Origin: Piromyces finnis
Taxonomy: Eukaryota; Neocallimastigomycota; Neocallimastigomycetes; Neocallimastigales; Neocallimastigaceae
DNA length: 64,000 nucleotides
Direction of reading: 5' to 3'
Assembly (NCBI GenBank): GCA_002104945.1
Contig: MCFH01000002.1
Span: 1,207,001 to 1,271,000 of the forward strand
Shown here piece by piece: positions 1 to 10,075 of this stretch. Under the pieces are notes generated by a model. The model had not been told where the DNA came from, ran no database searches, and saw only the letters and a list, made by a program, of their open reading frames with translations. Position numbers and translations under genes: made by a program. The first letter of the stretch is position 1; each line of letters opens with the position of its first letter.

Positions 1-3000
1 TCGCTCCTTCTTTATCCGTGGTATTCGATCATGGTCAGTAAATATGCTATGGGAAAAACTCGAGGTTATTCTAGAAGATAAATTTAATTCAGTTATTAGT
101 GTTAAATATTTTCAAACTTTCAATGATCACTTTTTCTTAGTCAAGGTTCATGGTTCATCAAAAGATTGTATTAAAATATTACACATGTTAAAGAAGAAAC
201 TTTCAGTTACCTCAATTTCCTTTTCAGCTCGTAGTAGAAGGAATCACAAATACACTTTTTCCACTCTCAAACGTAAAATTTTAGTTTCTAATAAACATCA
301 TCATTCTATTCAACAATCATTTCAACAATCAGTTCAACAATCTCATCAACAATCCGATCTTCAACAAGATCTTCAACAAGATCTTCAACAAGTTTCCCAT
401 CATGAAAATATTCCAGATCTACAGCAAACACAATTTCAATCTCAACATTCAACAATTAATTCTTATAGTTCTATCAACTCTGATAACAGTTCAATAGTTG
501 ATAGTTCTTCAGTTTCACAGCCATCTAGTAATAGTTCTACTTATTCCTCTGATGCATCATCCATTAATAACGATGACTTTAATAATAATAATAATAGCAA
601 CGATTCTTCCTCATCCAACAAGCCTGATAACTTTTCTTTTTGTCTTAGTTGGAACACCAATGGGTGGAATCACGAAAAGAGAGATAGTATTAGCTATTTC
701 ACAGCTATTTTCAAACCATTATTTTTATGTTTCCAAGAAACTGGTAATGGTTCTGGATCGAATACAGATTATCCTTGTCGTGTTACTTTGCGAAACTATA
801 GACACTTTTTCAAGAAAGCTGACGAATCAGTTCCGGGAATGAGAGGTTTATATTTAGGTTTTCACAATTCGTGTCAAGCTTCACTTGAAAACTTTTCTGG
901 AAAGTATATTATTTCTATTTATACTTTTAGTCTTTGGAATAGATTCAAATGCTCGATTGGAAATGTTTATATGCCTCATAGTCATCACAACATCTATGTT
1001 GATCATGCAAAGTTAGAAGTTCGCTTGTGGTTACAAACTCATTCATCCCATCCATCGATTCTTGTTGGTGATTTTAATATGTCTAAAGTAAAATTATCCA
1101 ACTGGTTATCAACTAATGGATTAGGAGATTGGGAAATTCTTCCGCTTAGAGGGTCTACTATCTCTTGGACTCGAGGTGATCAATCTTCCGACATTGACCA
1201 TGCTCTTATCAATTCGAAGATGAAAGATCTTATTCACTCAGGATCATTTATAAATAATTTTTATCCTGTATCAGACCATAAGCCACTTCTTATTAATGGT
1301 AAAATTATTCCTATGGAAGATTTTTCTAATGACTTTAATGTTCCTAAGAAAATTCTGAAATGGAATAGATTAAAATGTATTGAGGAAAAGGAATCTATTC
1401 TTAGTCATAATAAATTCCAAATTCTTTCAGCAAAATTCAACGATCCTAATGTTTCTACAGATGAACTTTCCAAAGAGTTTACTTCAACTGCTTTTTCAAT
1501 TGCAGACGAGCTCAGTATTACCTCAGCAAATAATGTTATAAAGTCTTCATTTCATATTTCACAACAAATTTTTAATCTTCAAAAAATCAAAATGAAGTTG
1601 TATAAGAGATTTAAAAAAGAAAGAATTTATGATATAGATGAATTTATTAAAAGAATTAAAATCTACCGTAAGCTCATTGATTACATCCACAAAAGATGTA
1701 ATGAATTTAGGAAACAAGAATATCTTCATTGGATTAAAACAGGATGTGAGTATATGAAGAGTCATAATCCTAAGAAGGCCTGGAAATGGATCAAGAAAAC
1801 TGCAAAAATTGGAAAAGATTCTTTCTTTATTGCTCAACCAATTAAAAATAAAAATGGAGAATTAGTTGTTGCTACAGAAGAACAACTAGATGTGTGGCAT
1901 GATCATTTCGAAAATCTTGCATCAGATCCAAGTGGTGTAAGTCTTGATTTGGAGCATTGGTATGAAGAACCAATGAATAAACGTTTTTCACTTCCTATGC
2001 TTGATGAGTGGGATATCAACCAAGATATTAGTATTGATGAAGTCAAGTCAGCTATCCTCTCTACTCCAAATTATAAAGCATCAGGTCCGGATGGTATTCC
2101 AATTGAATTTTACAAAGCATTAATTCCATCAAGTAATGATTCTAATAATGCTACAGGTAATAATTCTTCTGGTAATACTACTTCAGATAATGATGCTCAT
2201 GGTTTAAATTTTATTCTTAAATTATTTAACCGTATTTGGGATGGAGATTTCCCCAACTCATGGAATGAATCCAGTATTGTTTCTATTCCTAAGAAGGGAG
2301 ATTTGACAGATTGTGATAACTATCGAGGTATATCACTTATCAATAATGGTATTAAGTTGATCTCCAAAATTGTCACCACTAGAATCTCAGAATATGGTCT
2401 AAAGAATAATTTCATTAGACCTGAACAATTTGGTTTTCGAAAAAAGGAAGAAAGTATCAGTCTTTTCATTTCAATCCAAGAAATATGCCGTAGACGTCAA
2501 TTAGATAATAAAGAGACATATTTGGCCTTTTTAGATCTCAGGAAAGCATACGATTCAGTCCCAATCGGTAATATTCTCCATAAATTAGATTGTTTAGGAA
2601 TCCGAGGTAAGAGTTTACAATTTATCAAAAATTTATATTTAACATCTAAGGCTAATTTCAAATTAGATGAACAATTCTCGAAATCTTTTGATGTGAAGAA
2701 AGGAGTCCGTCAAGGATGCCCTCTTTCTCCTATTCTCTTTAATCTCTTTATTAATGATATATTTAAAGAGTGCGAAGATCTAGGAGTCAGTTTAGGTGAC
2801 ACTCGATGCTGTGGTGGACTTTTTGCAGATGATATAGTTATTTGTGCTCCAACAAGAGGATGCTTAAAAAAGATGCTAAGAAGAGTTAATGAATGGGCCT
2901 TGTATAATGAAATGGAATTTGGTATCCAGAAATGTTCAACGATGGTGATTCGTCCTGAATCAATAGAAAATCAGAACAAGAGAGATCCAACATTTTACTT

Positions 3001-4702
3001 AGCAGGACAACCCATTCCAACTACTGATTGTTATACTTATCTTGGTGTTCCATTTGATAAGAATCTGTCCCTTAAATCAGTAATTAAAGCTCTTAATAAC
3101 AAGGTTTTGAAAGGACTTTTTTCAGTCAGTAAATTCTTAAGAAATCCTAATATTCCTATTCCTTTCAAAAAACTAGTACTTAACTCACAAGTGATTAGCA
3201 GAGTTTCATACTTTGCACCATTACTTGGATCCAACAAAGCCAGGTCTAGAATTGCTCAGAAGCATGTTAACAAAGGAATACGATGGGTTGCCGGAGTTCA
3301 TAAAGCTGTATCGTTTATATCTTTATACTCTATCTCAAAAGATTTGAATATTCCTCCATTGTCAGCCAAATGTGCGTTAGCTCAGGTTAGATGTTTTAAC
3401 AAATGGAAAAACTCAAATTGTATTATCTCATACCTTGTCAATTACATTCCTAAATTTAGAAAATACACATGGTGCAAATCAAGTAGGACACTTGATAAAA
3501 AATTAAAGAAACATGGAGATGTTAAAGCAGTTAAAAACTTTTATTGGAAAGATCTCAAAGGGAATTCAATCAAAGCGCAATATTATGATGATAATAAATT
3601 TATTGAAACTAAAGATTTTATTAAATTATGTTATGAGTACCCAGAGTTTGCCTATGGCTTCTACTGGCTATTGAAAGCAAGAAGCGGATACAAGTTGGAT
3701 GCTAGAGTTGCCAAAGCTGCTAAATTTGTTGATCCAGTTTGTCCTAACTACTGTCCATGTTGCAAGTGTGGTGTTCAAAGTATTAAACATTGGTTATTAG
3801 ATTGTCCAACATTTAGAGATATCCGTATTAAACATTATGATTCCATAGTCCAGCTACTAAATTTTTTCAGTCAACGTAATTCCAATAGTCCTATCAATAA
3901 TAATGAAAATGTTAATATCAGTAGAGATAGCAATAACATTAATAGTAATAGTAACAATAGTAGTAATAACAATAGTAATAGTAACAATAGTAATAATAAC
4001 AATAGTAGTAATAGAAATAGTAATAATAACAATAGTAGTTATAGAAATAATAATACTAGTAATGATAGCAATAGTGAAGATAATAATTCTAATTTAGATA
4101 GTAATTTAGTTAATGATAGTAATAGTTCTAATAATCCGGTGAATATTAATGTGTATGATTATTCTAGTGTGTGCAGTAAAATATTTAAATTCCTTCTTGG
4201 GGGAAGAAGTTTTAACAATATTAATTACAATTCAAGGGAATGGAAAGAACTTTGTAAGCGTCAGATTCAATCTGGTACTAATGAAGGAACACCATTCTTG
4301 ACGGTAACCGCGGAACCTCTAACCAAAATCATGCCTTTTGCTATTGGCCAGCAATGGACAATGTTCAAAAGGTTTGAAGCAACATCCAAGAGCGTCAATG
4401 CTGAAGAAACAGTAAGACAGGCCAGGAGGGCCAGCGCAACCAATGGAGATCATAATTTTGTTCCATGACAAAATTTTGATCTTTGGCTCGGTGTCCCATT
4501 GGAAGTCAAATACAATTATTATACTTTAGTATGATAGTGGCTTTCTTACTTTAATTAAAATTACTAGAATACATTATACCCAATTTTTATTCATTTGTGT
4601 TTATTTAAACATATTTTTTTTATTTTTATTTATTTTTAATTTTTTATTACATGTATTATAATTTTAATTAAATTAATAATAAAGTTTAAAATATTTGATG
4701 CC

Positions 4703-4741
<39 letters not shown>
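1..4741 (+). mobile_element. Non-LTR retrotransposon (LINE), copy 1, left end cut by the window
   Basis: The element has one long reading frame with AP-type endonuclease and reverse transcriptase domains. A roughly 240-base 3' untranslated part follows, ending in an A-run at 4706-4741. It is markedly richer in G+C than the flanking DNA. The 5' end lies outside the window. From about position 103 to the poly(A) it matches copy 2 (4852-9488, opposite strand) with only scattered substitutions, so both copies are young. The 3' flank begins at 4742; a target-site duplication cannot be checked because the 5' end is missing. Confidence 0.95.
44..4468 (+). CDS. LINE polyprotein: endonuclease, reverse transcriptase, zinc finger
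   Basis: This protein would nick target DNA and copy the element RNA into it. The first in-window ATG is at 44, but the frame stays open to the left edge (codons from position 2), so the true start is probably upstream and the 1474 residues are a minimum. Residues 1-75 look like a small RNA-binding or ORF1-like segment, followed by Gln- and Ser/Asn-rich linkers. About residues 198-425 form the exonuclease/endonuclease/phosphatase fold, with SWNTNGW, CFQETG, VGDFNM and the closing SDHKPL. The reverse transcriptase spans about 660-1000, with ASGPDGIP, GFRKK, AFLDLRKAYDSV, GVRQGCPLSP and the catalytic FADD near residue 925. Near residue 1233 a CPCCKCG...H...CP cluster resembles the zf-RVT finger of other LINEs. 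An Asn/Ser-rich run (nt 3880-4130) separates it from a conserved tail. No RNase H domain was recognised. The clade is not assigned. Confidence 0.93.
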   Translation: MLWEKLEVILEDKFNSVISVKYFQTFNDHFFLVKVHGSSKDCIKILHMLKKKLSVTSISFSARSRRNHKYTFSTLKRKILVSNKHHHSIQQSFQQSVQQSHQQSDLQQDLQQDLQQVSHHENIPDLQQTQFQSQHSTINSYSSINSDNSSIVDSSSVSQPSSNSSTYSSDASSINNDDFNNNNNSNDSSSSNKPDNFSFCLSWNTNGWNHEKRDSISYFTAIFKPLFLCFQETGNGSGSNTDYPCRVTLRNYRHFFKKADESVPGMRGLYLGFHNSCQASLENFSGKYIISIYTFSLWNRFKCSIGNVYMPHSHHNIYVDHAKLEVRLWLQTHSSHPSILVGDFNMSKVKLSNWLSTNGLGDWEILPLRGSTISWTRGDQSSDIDHALINSKMKDLIHSGSFINNFYPVSDHKPLLINGKIIPMEDFSNDFNVPKKILKWNRLKCIEEKESILSHNKFQILSAKFNDPNVSTDELSKEFTSTAFSIADELSITSANNVIKSSFHISQQIFNLQKIKMKLYKRFKKERIYDIDEFIKRIKIYRKLIDYIHKRCNEFRKQEYLHWIKTGCEYMKSHNPKKAWKWIKKTAKIGKDSFFIAQPIKNKNGELVVATEEQLDVWHDHFENLASDPSGVSLDLEHWYEEPMNKRFSLPMLDEWDINQDISIDEVKSAILSTPNYKASGPDGIPIEFYKALIPSSNDSNNATGNNSSGNTTSDNDAHGLNFILKLFNRIWDGDFPNSWNESSIVSIPKKGDLTDCDNYRGISLINNGIKLISKIVTTRISEYGLKNNFIRPEQFGFRKKEESISLFISIQEICRRRQLDNKETYLAFLDLRKAYDSVPIGNILHKLDCLGIRGKSLQFIKNLYLTSKANFKLDEQFSKSFDVKKGVRQGCPLSPILFNLFINDIFKECEDLGVSLGDTRCCGGLFADDIVICAPTRGCLKKMLRRVNEWALYNEMEFGIQKCSTMVIRPESIENQNKRDPTFYLAGQPIPTTDCYTYLGVPFDKNLSLKSVIKALNNKVLKGLFSVSKFLRNPNIPIPFKKLVLNSQVISRVSYFAPLLGSNKARSRIAQKHVNKGIRWVAGVHKAVSFISLYSISKDLNIPPLSAKCALAQVRCFNKWKNSNCIISYLVNYIPKFRKYTWCKSSRTLDKKLKKHGDVKAVKNFYWKDLKGNSIKAQYYDDNKFIETKDFIKLCYEYPEFAYGFYWLLKARSGYKLDARVAKAAKFVDPVCPNYCPCCKCGVQSIKHWLLDCPTFRDIRIKHYDSIVQLLNFFSQRNSNSPINNNENVNISRDSNNINSNSNNSSNNNSNSNNSNNNNSSNRNSNNNNSSYRNNNTSNDSNSEDNNSNLDSNLVNDSNSSNNPVNINVYDYSSVCSKIFKFLLGGRSFNNINYNSREWKELCKRQIQSGTNEGTPFLTVTAEPLTKIMPFAIGQQWTMFKRFEATSKSVNAEETVRQARRASATNGDHNFVP

Positions 4742-4743
<2 letters not shown>

Positions 4744-4850
4744 TTTAATACTCACCTGTTGATTCATTTTATTTCATTCCTCTAACGATTTCTTCATACT
4801 AATAAATTATGAATATCAAGAATTTTTACATGGTTACTATTGCCTACTAA

Positions 4851-4851
<1 letters not shown>
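4742..4851. other. 110-base spacer between the two LINE tails
   Basis: This short host-like stretch lies between the A-run of copy 1 and the T-run of copy 2. It has no reading frame of note. It is the only unique DNA between the two arms of an inverted repeat of about 4.6 kb. Confidence 0.7.
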
Positions 4852-4881
<30 letters not shown>

Positions 4882-7800
4882 GGCATCAAATATTTTAAAC
4901 TTTATTATTAATTTAATTAAAATTATAATACATGTAATAAAAAATTAAAAATAAATAAAAATAAAAAAAAATATGTTTAAATAAACACAAATGAATAAAA
5001 ATTGGGTATAATGTATTCTAGTAATTTTAATTAAAGTAAGAAAGCCACTATCATACTAAAGTATAATAATTGTATTTGACTTCCAATGGGACACCGAGCC
5101 AAAGATCAAAATTTTGTCATGGAACAAAATTATGATCTCCATTGGTTGCGCTGGCCCTCCTGGCCTGTCTTACTGTTTCTTCAGCATTGACGCTCTTGGA
5201 TGTTGCTTCAAACCTTTTGAACATTGACCATTGCTGGCCAATAGCAAAAGGCATGATTTTGGTTAGAAGTTCCGCGGTTACCGTCAAGAATGGTGTTCCT
5301 TCATTAGTACCAGATTGAATCTGACGCTTACAAAGTTCTTTCCATACCCTTGAATTGTAATTGATATTGTTAAAACTTCTTCCCCCAAGAAGGAATTTAA
5401 ATATTTTACTGCACACACTAGAATAATCATACACATTAATATTCACCGGATTATTAGAACTATTACTATCATTAATTAAATTACTATCTAAATTAGAATT
5501 ATTATCTTCACTATTGCTATCATTACTAGTATTATTATTTCTATAACTACTATTGTTATTATTACTATTTCTATTACTACTATTGTTATTATTACTATTG
5601 TTACTATTACTATTGTTATTACTACTATTGTTACTATTACTATTAATGTTATTGCTATCTCTACTGATATTATCAATTTCATTATTATTGATAGGACTAT
5701 TGGAATTACGTTGACTGAAAAAATTAAGTAGCTGGACTATGGAATCATAATGTTTAATACGGATATCTCTAAATGTTGGACAATCTAATAACCAATGTTT
5801 AATACTTTGAACACCACACTTGCAACATGGACAGTAGTTAGGACAAACTGGATCAACAAATTTAGCAGCTTTGGCAACTCTAGCATCCAACTTATATCCG
5901 CTTCTTGCTTTCAATAGCCAGTAGAAGCCATAGGCAAACTCTGGGTATTCATAACATAATTTAATAAAATCTTTAGTTTCAATAAATTTATTATCATCAT
6001 AATATTGCGCTTTGATTGAATTCCCTTTGAGATCTTTCCAATAAAAGTTTTTAACTGCTTTAACATCTCCATGTTTCTTTAGTTTTTTATCAAGTGTCCT
6101 ACTTGATTTGCACCACGTGTATTTTCTAAATTTAGGAATGTAATTGAGAAGGTGTGAGATAATACAATTTGAGTTTTTCCATTTGTTAAAACATCTAACC
6201 TGAGCTAACGCACATTTGGCTGACAATGGAGGAATATTCAAATCTTTTGAGATAGAGTATAAAGATATAAACGATACAGCTTTATGAACTCCGGCAACCC
6301 ATCGTATTCCTTTGTTAACATGCTTCTGAGCAATCCTAGACCTAGCTTTGTTGGATCCAAGTAATGGTGCAAAGTATGAAACTCTGCTAATCACTTGAGA
6401 GTTAAGTACTAGTTTTTTGAAAGGAATAGGAATATTAGGATTTCTTAAGAATTTACTGACTGAGAAAAGTCCTTTCAAAACCTTGTTATTAAGAACTTTA
6501 ATTACTGGTTTAAGGGACAAATTCTTATCAAATGGAACACCAAGATAAGTATAACAATCAGTAGTTGGAATGGGTTGTCCTGCTAAGTAAAATGTTGGAT
6601 CTCTCTTGTTCTGATTTTCTATTGATTCAGGACGAATCACCATCGTTGAACATTTCTGGATACCAAATTCCATTTCATTATACAATGCCCATTCATTAAC
6701 TCTTCTAAGCATCTTTTTTAAGCATCCTCTTGTTGGAGCACAAATAACTATATCATCTGCAAAAAGTCCACCACAGCATCGAGTGTCACCTAAACTGACT
6801 CCGAGATCTTCACACTCTTTAAATATATCATTAATAAAGAGATTAAAAAGAATAGGAGAAAGTGGGCAACCTTGACGGACTCCTTTCTTCACATCAAAAG
6901 ATTTCGAGAATTGTCCATCTAATTTGACATTAGCCTTAGATGTTAAATATAAATTTTTGATAAATTGTTAACTCTTACCTCGGATTCCTAAACAATCTAA
7001 TTTATGGAGAATATTACCGATTGGGACTGAATCGTATGCTTTCCTGAGATCTAAAAAGGCCAAATATGTCTCTTTATTATCTAATTGACGTCTACGGCAT
7101 ATTTCTTGGATTGAAATGAAAAGACTGATACTTTCTTCCTTTTTTCGAAAACCAAATTGTTCAGGTCTAATGAAATTATTCTTTAGACCATATTCTGAGA
7201 TTCTAGTGGTGACAATTTTGGAGATCAACTTAATACCATTATTGATAAGTGATATACCTCGATAGTTATCACAATCTGTCAAATCTCCCTTCTTAGGAAT
7301 AGAAACAATACTGGATTCATTCCATGAGTTGGGGAAATCTCCATCCCAAATACGGTTAAATAATTTAAGAATAAAATTTAAACCATGAGCATCATTATCT
7401 GAAGTAGTATTACCAGAAGAATTATTATCTGTAGCATTATTAGAATCATTACTTGATGGAATTAATGCTTTGTAAAATTCAATTGGAATACCATCCGGAC
7501 CTGATGCTTTATAATTTGGAGTAGAGAGGATAGCTGACTTGACTTCATCAATACTAATATCTTGGTTGATATCCCACTCATCAAGCATAGGAAGTGAAAA
7601 ACGTTTATTCATTGGTTCTTCATACCAATTCTCCAAATCAAGACTTACACCACTTGGATCTGATGCAAGGTTTTCGAAATGATCATGCCACACTTCAAGT
7701 TGTTCTTCCGTAGCAACAACTAATTCTCCATTTTTATTTTTAATTGGTTGAGCAATAAAGAAAGAATCTTTTCCAATTTTTGCAGTTTTCTTGATCCATT

Positions 7801-9488
7801 TCCAGGCCTTCTTAGGATTATGACTCTTCATATACTCACATCCTGTTTTAATCCAATGAAGATATTCTTGTTTCCTAAATTCATTACATCTTTTGTGGAT
7901 GTAATCAATGAGCTTACGGTAGATTTTAATTCTTTTAATAAATTCATCTATATCATAAATTCTTTCTTTTTTAAATCTCTTATACAACTTCATTTTGATT
8001 TTTTGGAGATTAAAAATTTGTTGTGAAATATGAAATGAAGACTTTATAACATTATTTGCTGAGGTAATACTGAGCTCGTCTGCAATTGAAAAAGCAGTTG
8101 AAGTAAACTCTTTGGAAAGTTCATCTGTAGAAACATTAGGATCGTTGAATTTTGCTGAAAGAATTTGGAATTTATTATGACTAAGAATAGATTCCTTTTC
8201 CTCAATACATTTTAATCTATTCCATTTCAGAATTTTCTTAGGAACATTAAAGTCATTAGAAAAATCTTCCATAGGAATAATTTTACCATTAATAAGAAGT
8301 GGCTTATGGTCTGATACAGGATAAAAATTATTTATAAATGATCCTGAGTGAATAAGATCTTTCATCTTCGAATTGATAAGAGCATGGTCAATGTCGGAAG
8401 ATTGATCACCTCGAGTCCAAGAGATAGTAGACCCTCTAAGCGGAAGAATTTCCCAATCTCCTAATCCATTAGTTGATAACCAGTTGGATAATTTTACTTT
8501 AGACATATTAAAATCACCAACAAGAATCGATGGATGGGATGAATGAGTTTGTAACCACAAGCGAACTTCTAACTTTGCATGATCAACATAGATGTTGTGA
8601 TGACTATGAGGCATATAAACATTACCAATCGAGCATTTGAATCTATTCCAGAGACTAAAAGTATAAATAGAAATAATATACTTTCCAGAGAAGTTTTCAA
8701 GTGAGGCTTGACATGAATTGTGAAAACCTAAATATAAACCTCTCATTCCCGGAACTGATTCGTCAGCTTTCTTGAAAAAGTGTCTATAGTTTCGCAAAGT
8801 AACACGACAAGGATAATCTGTATTCGATCCAGAACCATTACCAGTTTCTTGGAAACATAAAAATAATGGTTTGAAAATAGCTGTGAAATAGCTAATACTA
8901 TCTCTCTTTTCGTGATTCCACCCATTGGTGTTCCAACTAAGACAAAAAGAAAAGTTATCAGGCTTGTTGGATGAGGAAGAATCGTTGCTATTATTATTAT
9001 TATCAAGGTCATCATTATTAATGGATGATGCATCAGAGGAATAAGTAGAACTATTACTAGATGGCTGTGAAACTGAAGAACTATCAACTATTGAACTGTT
9101 ATCAGAGTTGATAGAACTATTAGAATTAATTGTTGAATGTTGAGATTGAAATTGTGTTTGCTGTAGATCTGGAATATTTTCATGATGGGAAACTTGTTGA
9201 AGATCTTGTTGAAGATCTTGTTGAAGATCGGATTGTTGATGAGATTGTTGAACTGATTGTTGAAATGATTGTTGAATAGAATGTTGATGTTTATTAGAAA
9301 CTAAAATTTTACGTTTGAGAGTGGAAAAAGTGTATTTGTGATTCCTTCTACTACGAGCTGAAAAGGAAATTGAGGTAACTGAAAGTTTCTTCTTTAACAT
9401 GTGTAAGATTTTAATACAATCTTTTGATGAACCATGAACCTTGACTAAGAAAAAGTGATCATTGAAAGTCTGAAAATATTTAGTATTA
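4852..9488 (-). mobile_element. Non-LTR retrotransposon (LINE), copy 2, 5'-truncated
   Basis: This is the reverse-oriented twin of copy 1. Its poly(A) appears as the T-run 4852-4878, followed by the complement of the same 3' untranslated sequence. The match to copy 1 ends near 9488 (copy 1 position about 103), and sequence beyond is AT-rich host DNA; this is typical 5' truncation by target-primed reverse transcription. No clear target-site duplication was found. The sequence 5' to the T-run ends CTACTAAA, and the DNA beyond 9488 contains only the loosely similar GTATTAAA. Confidence 0.93.
5117..9400 (-). pseudogene. LINE polyprotein, copy 2, interrupted by a stop codon
   Basis: Read on the minus strand from 9400, the frame is collinear with copy 1: ORF1-like segment, Gln-rich linker, endonuclease and reverse transcriptase. 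At 6968-6970 a TTA leucine codon of copy 1 (2615-2617) has become TAA, which stops the protein inside the reverse transcriptase, ahead of the FADD motif. Reading resumes in the same frame immediately after and runs without further breaks to the stop at 5117, so a single T-to-A change is the only break seen. Other differences are scattered substitutions, for example Asp to Glu before WHDH and Glu to Val before WKEL. The copy should not make a full-length enzyme unless the stop is read through. Confidence 0.9.
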
Positions 9489-10075
9489 AATCTATAGATA
9501 TATAAATCTTTTCAATCCTATTACTGAAAAAAGGATAGTACGCATTTTTATTTTTTCTTTTTTTTTTTTTAAAAGTATAAATAAAAATTACAAGAATACT
9601 TTTTGTATAAAAAAAAAAAAAAAAAACACATTAATGAATAAACACTATAAAAAAAAAAAATTTTTTTTTTTTTTTAATATTTAATTTATTTATTTATTTT
9701 GGTTTGTTTGTTTGTTTTTATATATATATATATAAATTTACAGAATATTTATTTTGGAAAAATGAAAAAAAAAAAAAAATTCTTAATTTATTTTATATAT
9801 AGGATATGGATAGTTAATTTTTTATATATAATAAATAGATATTGATGTATTAATATAGGTATAACTTATATTTTATAGGCATAAAAATAAAATTGTTTGT
9901 TATTTTAAAATGTTAATGTTACAAAAAAAAAAAAAAAAAAAGAAAAAATAAAAAAAAAAAATAGATATACTTTTTTTTTATTTAAATATACCTTTTTTTT
10001 TTTTTTTTTTTTATTATTAATCATTATAATTTTCTTTTTCTTTTTTTTTTTTTTTTTTTTTTAATCAATTATTAT
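9489..10075. other. Intergenic AT-rich DNA
   Basis: This holds homopolymer A and T runs, a short TA run and TTTA/TTTG repeats. No coding region or RNA gene was seen. It lies between the truncated 5' end of LINE copy 2 and the stop codon of the ABC transporter gene. Confidence 0.6.

Noticed and set aside
4852-9488. Target-site duplication for LINE copy 2
   Set aside because: CTACTAAA beside the T-run and GTATTAAA beyond the 5' end are only loosely similar; no convincing duplication could be fixed.
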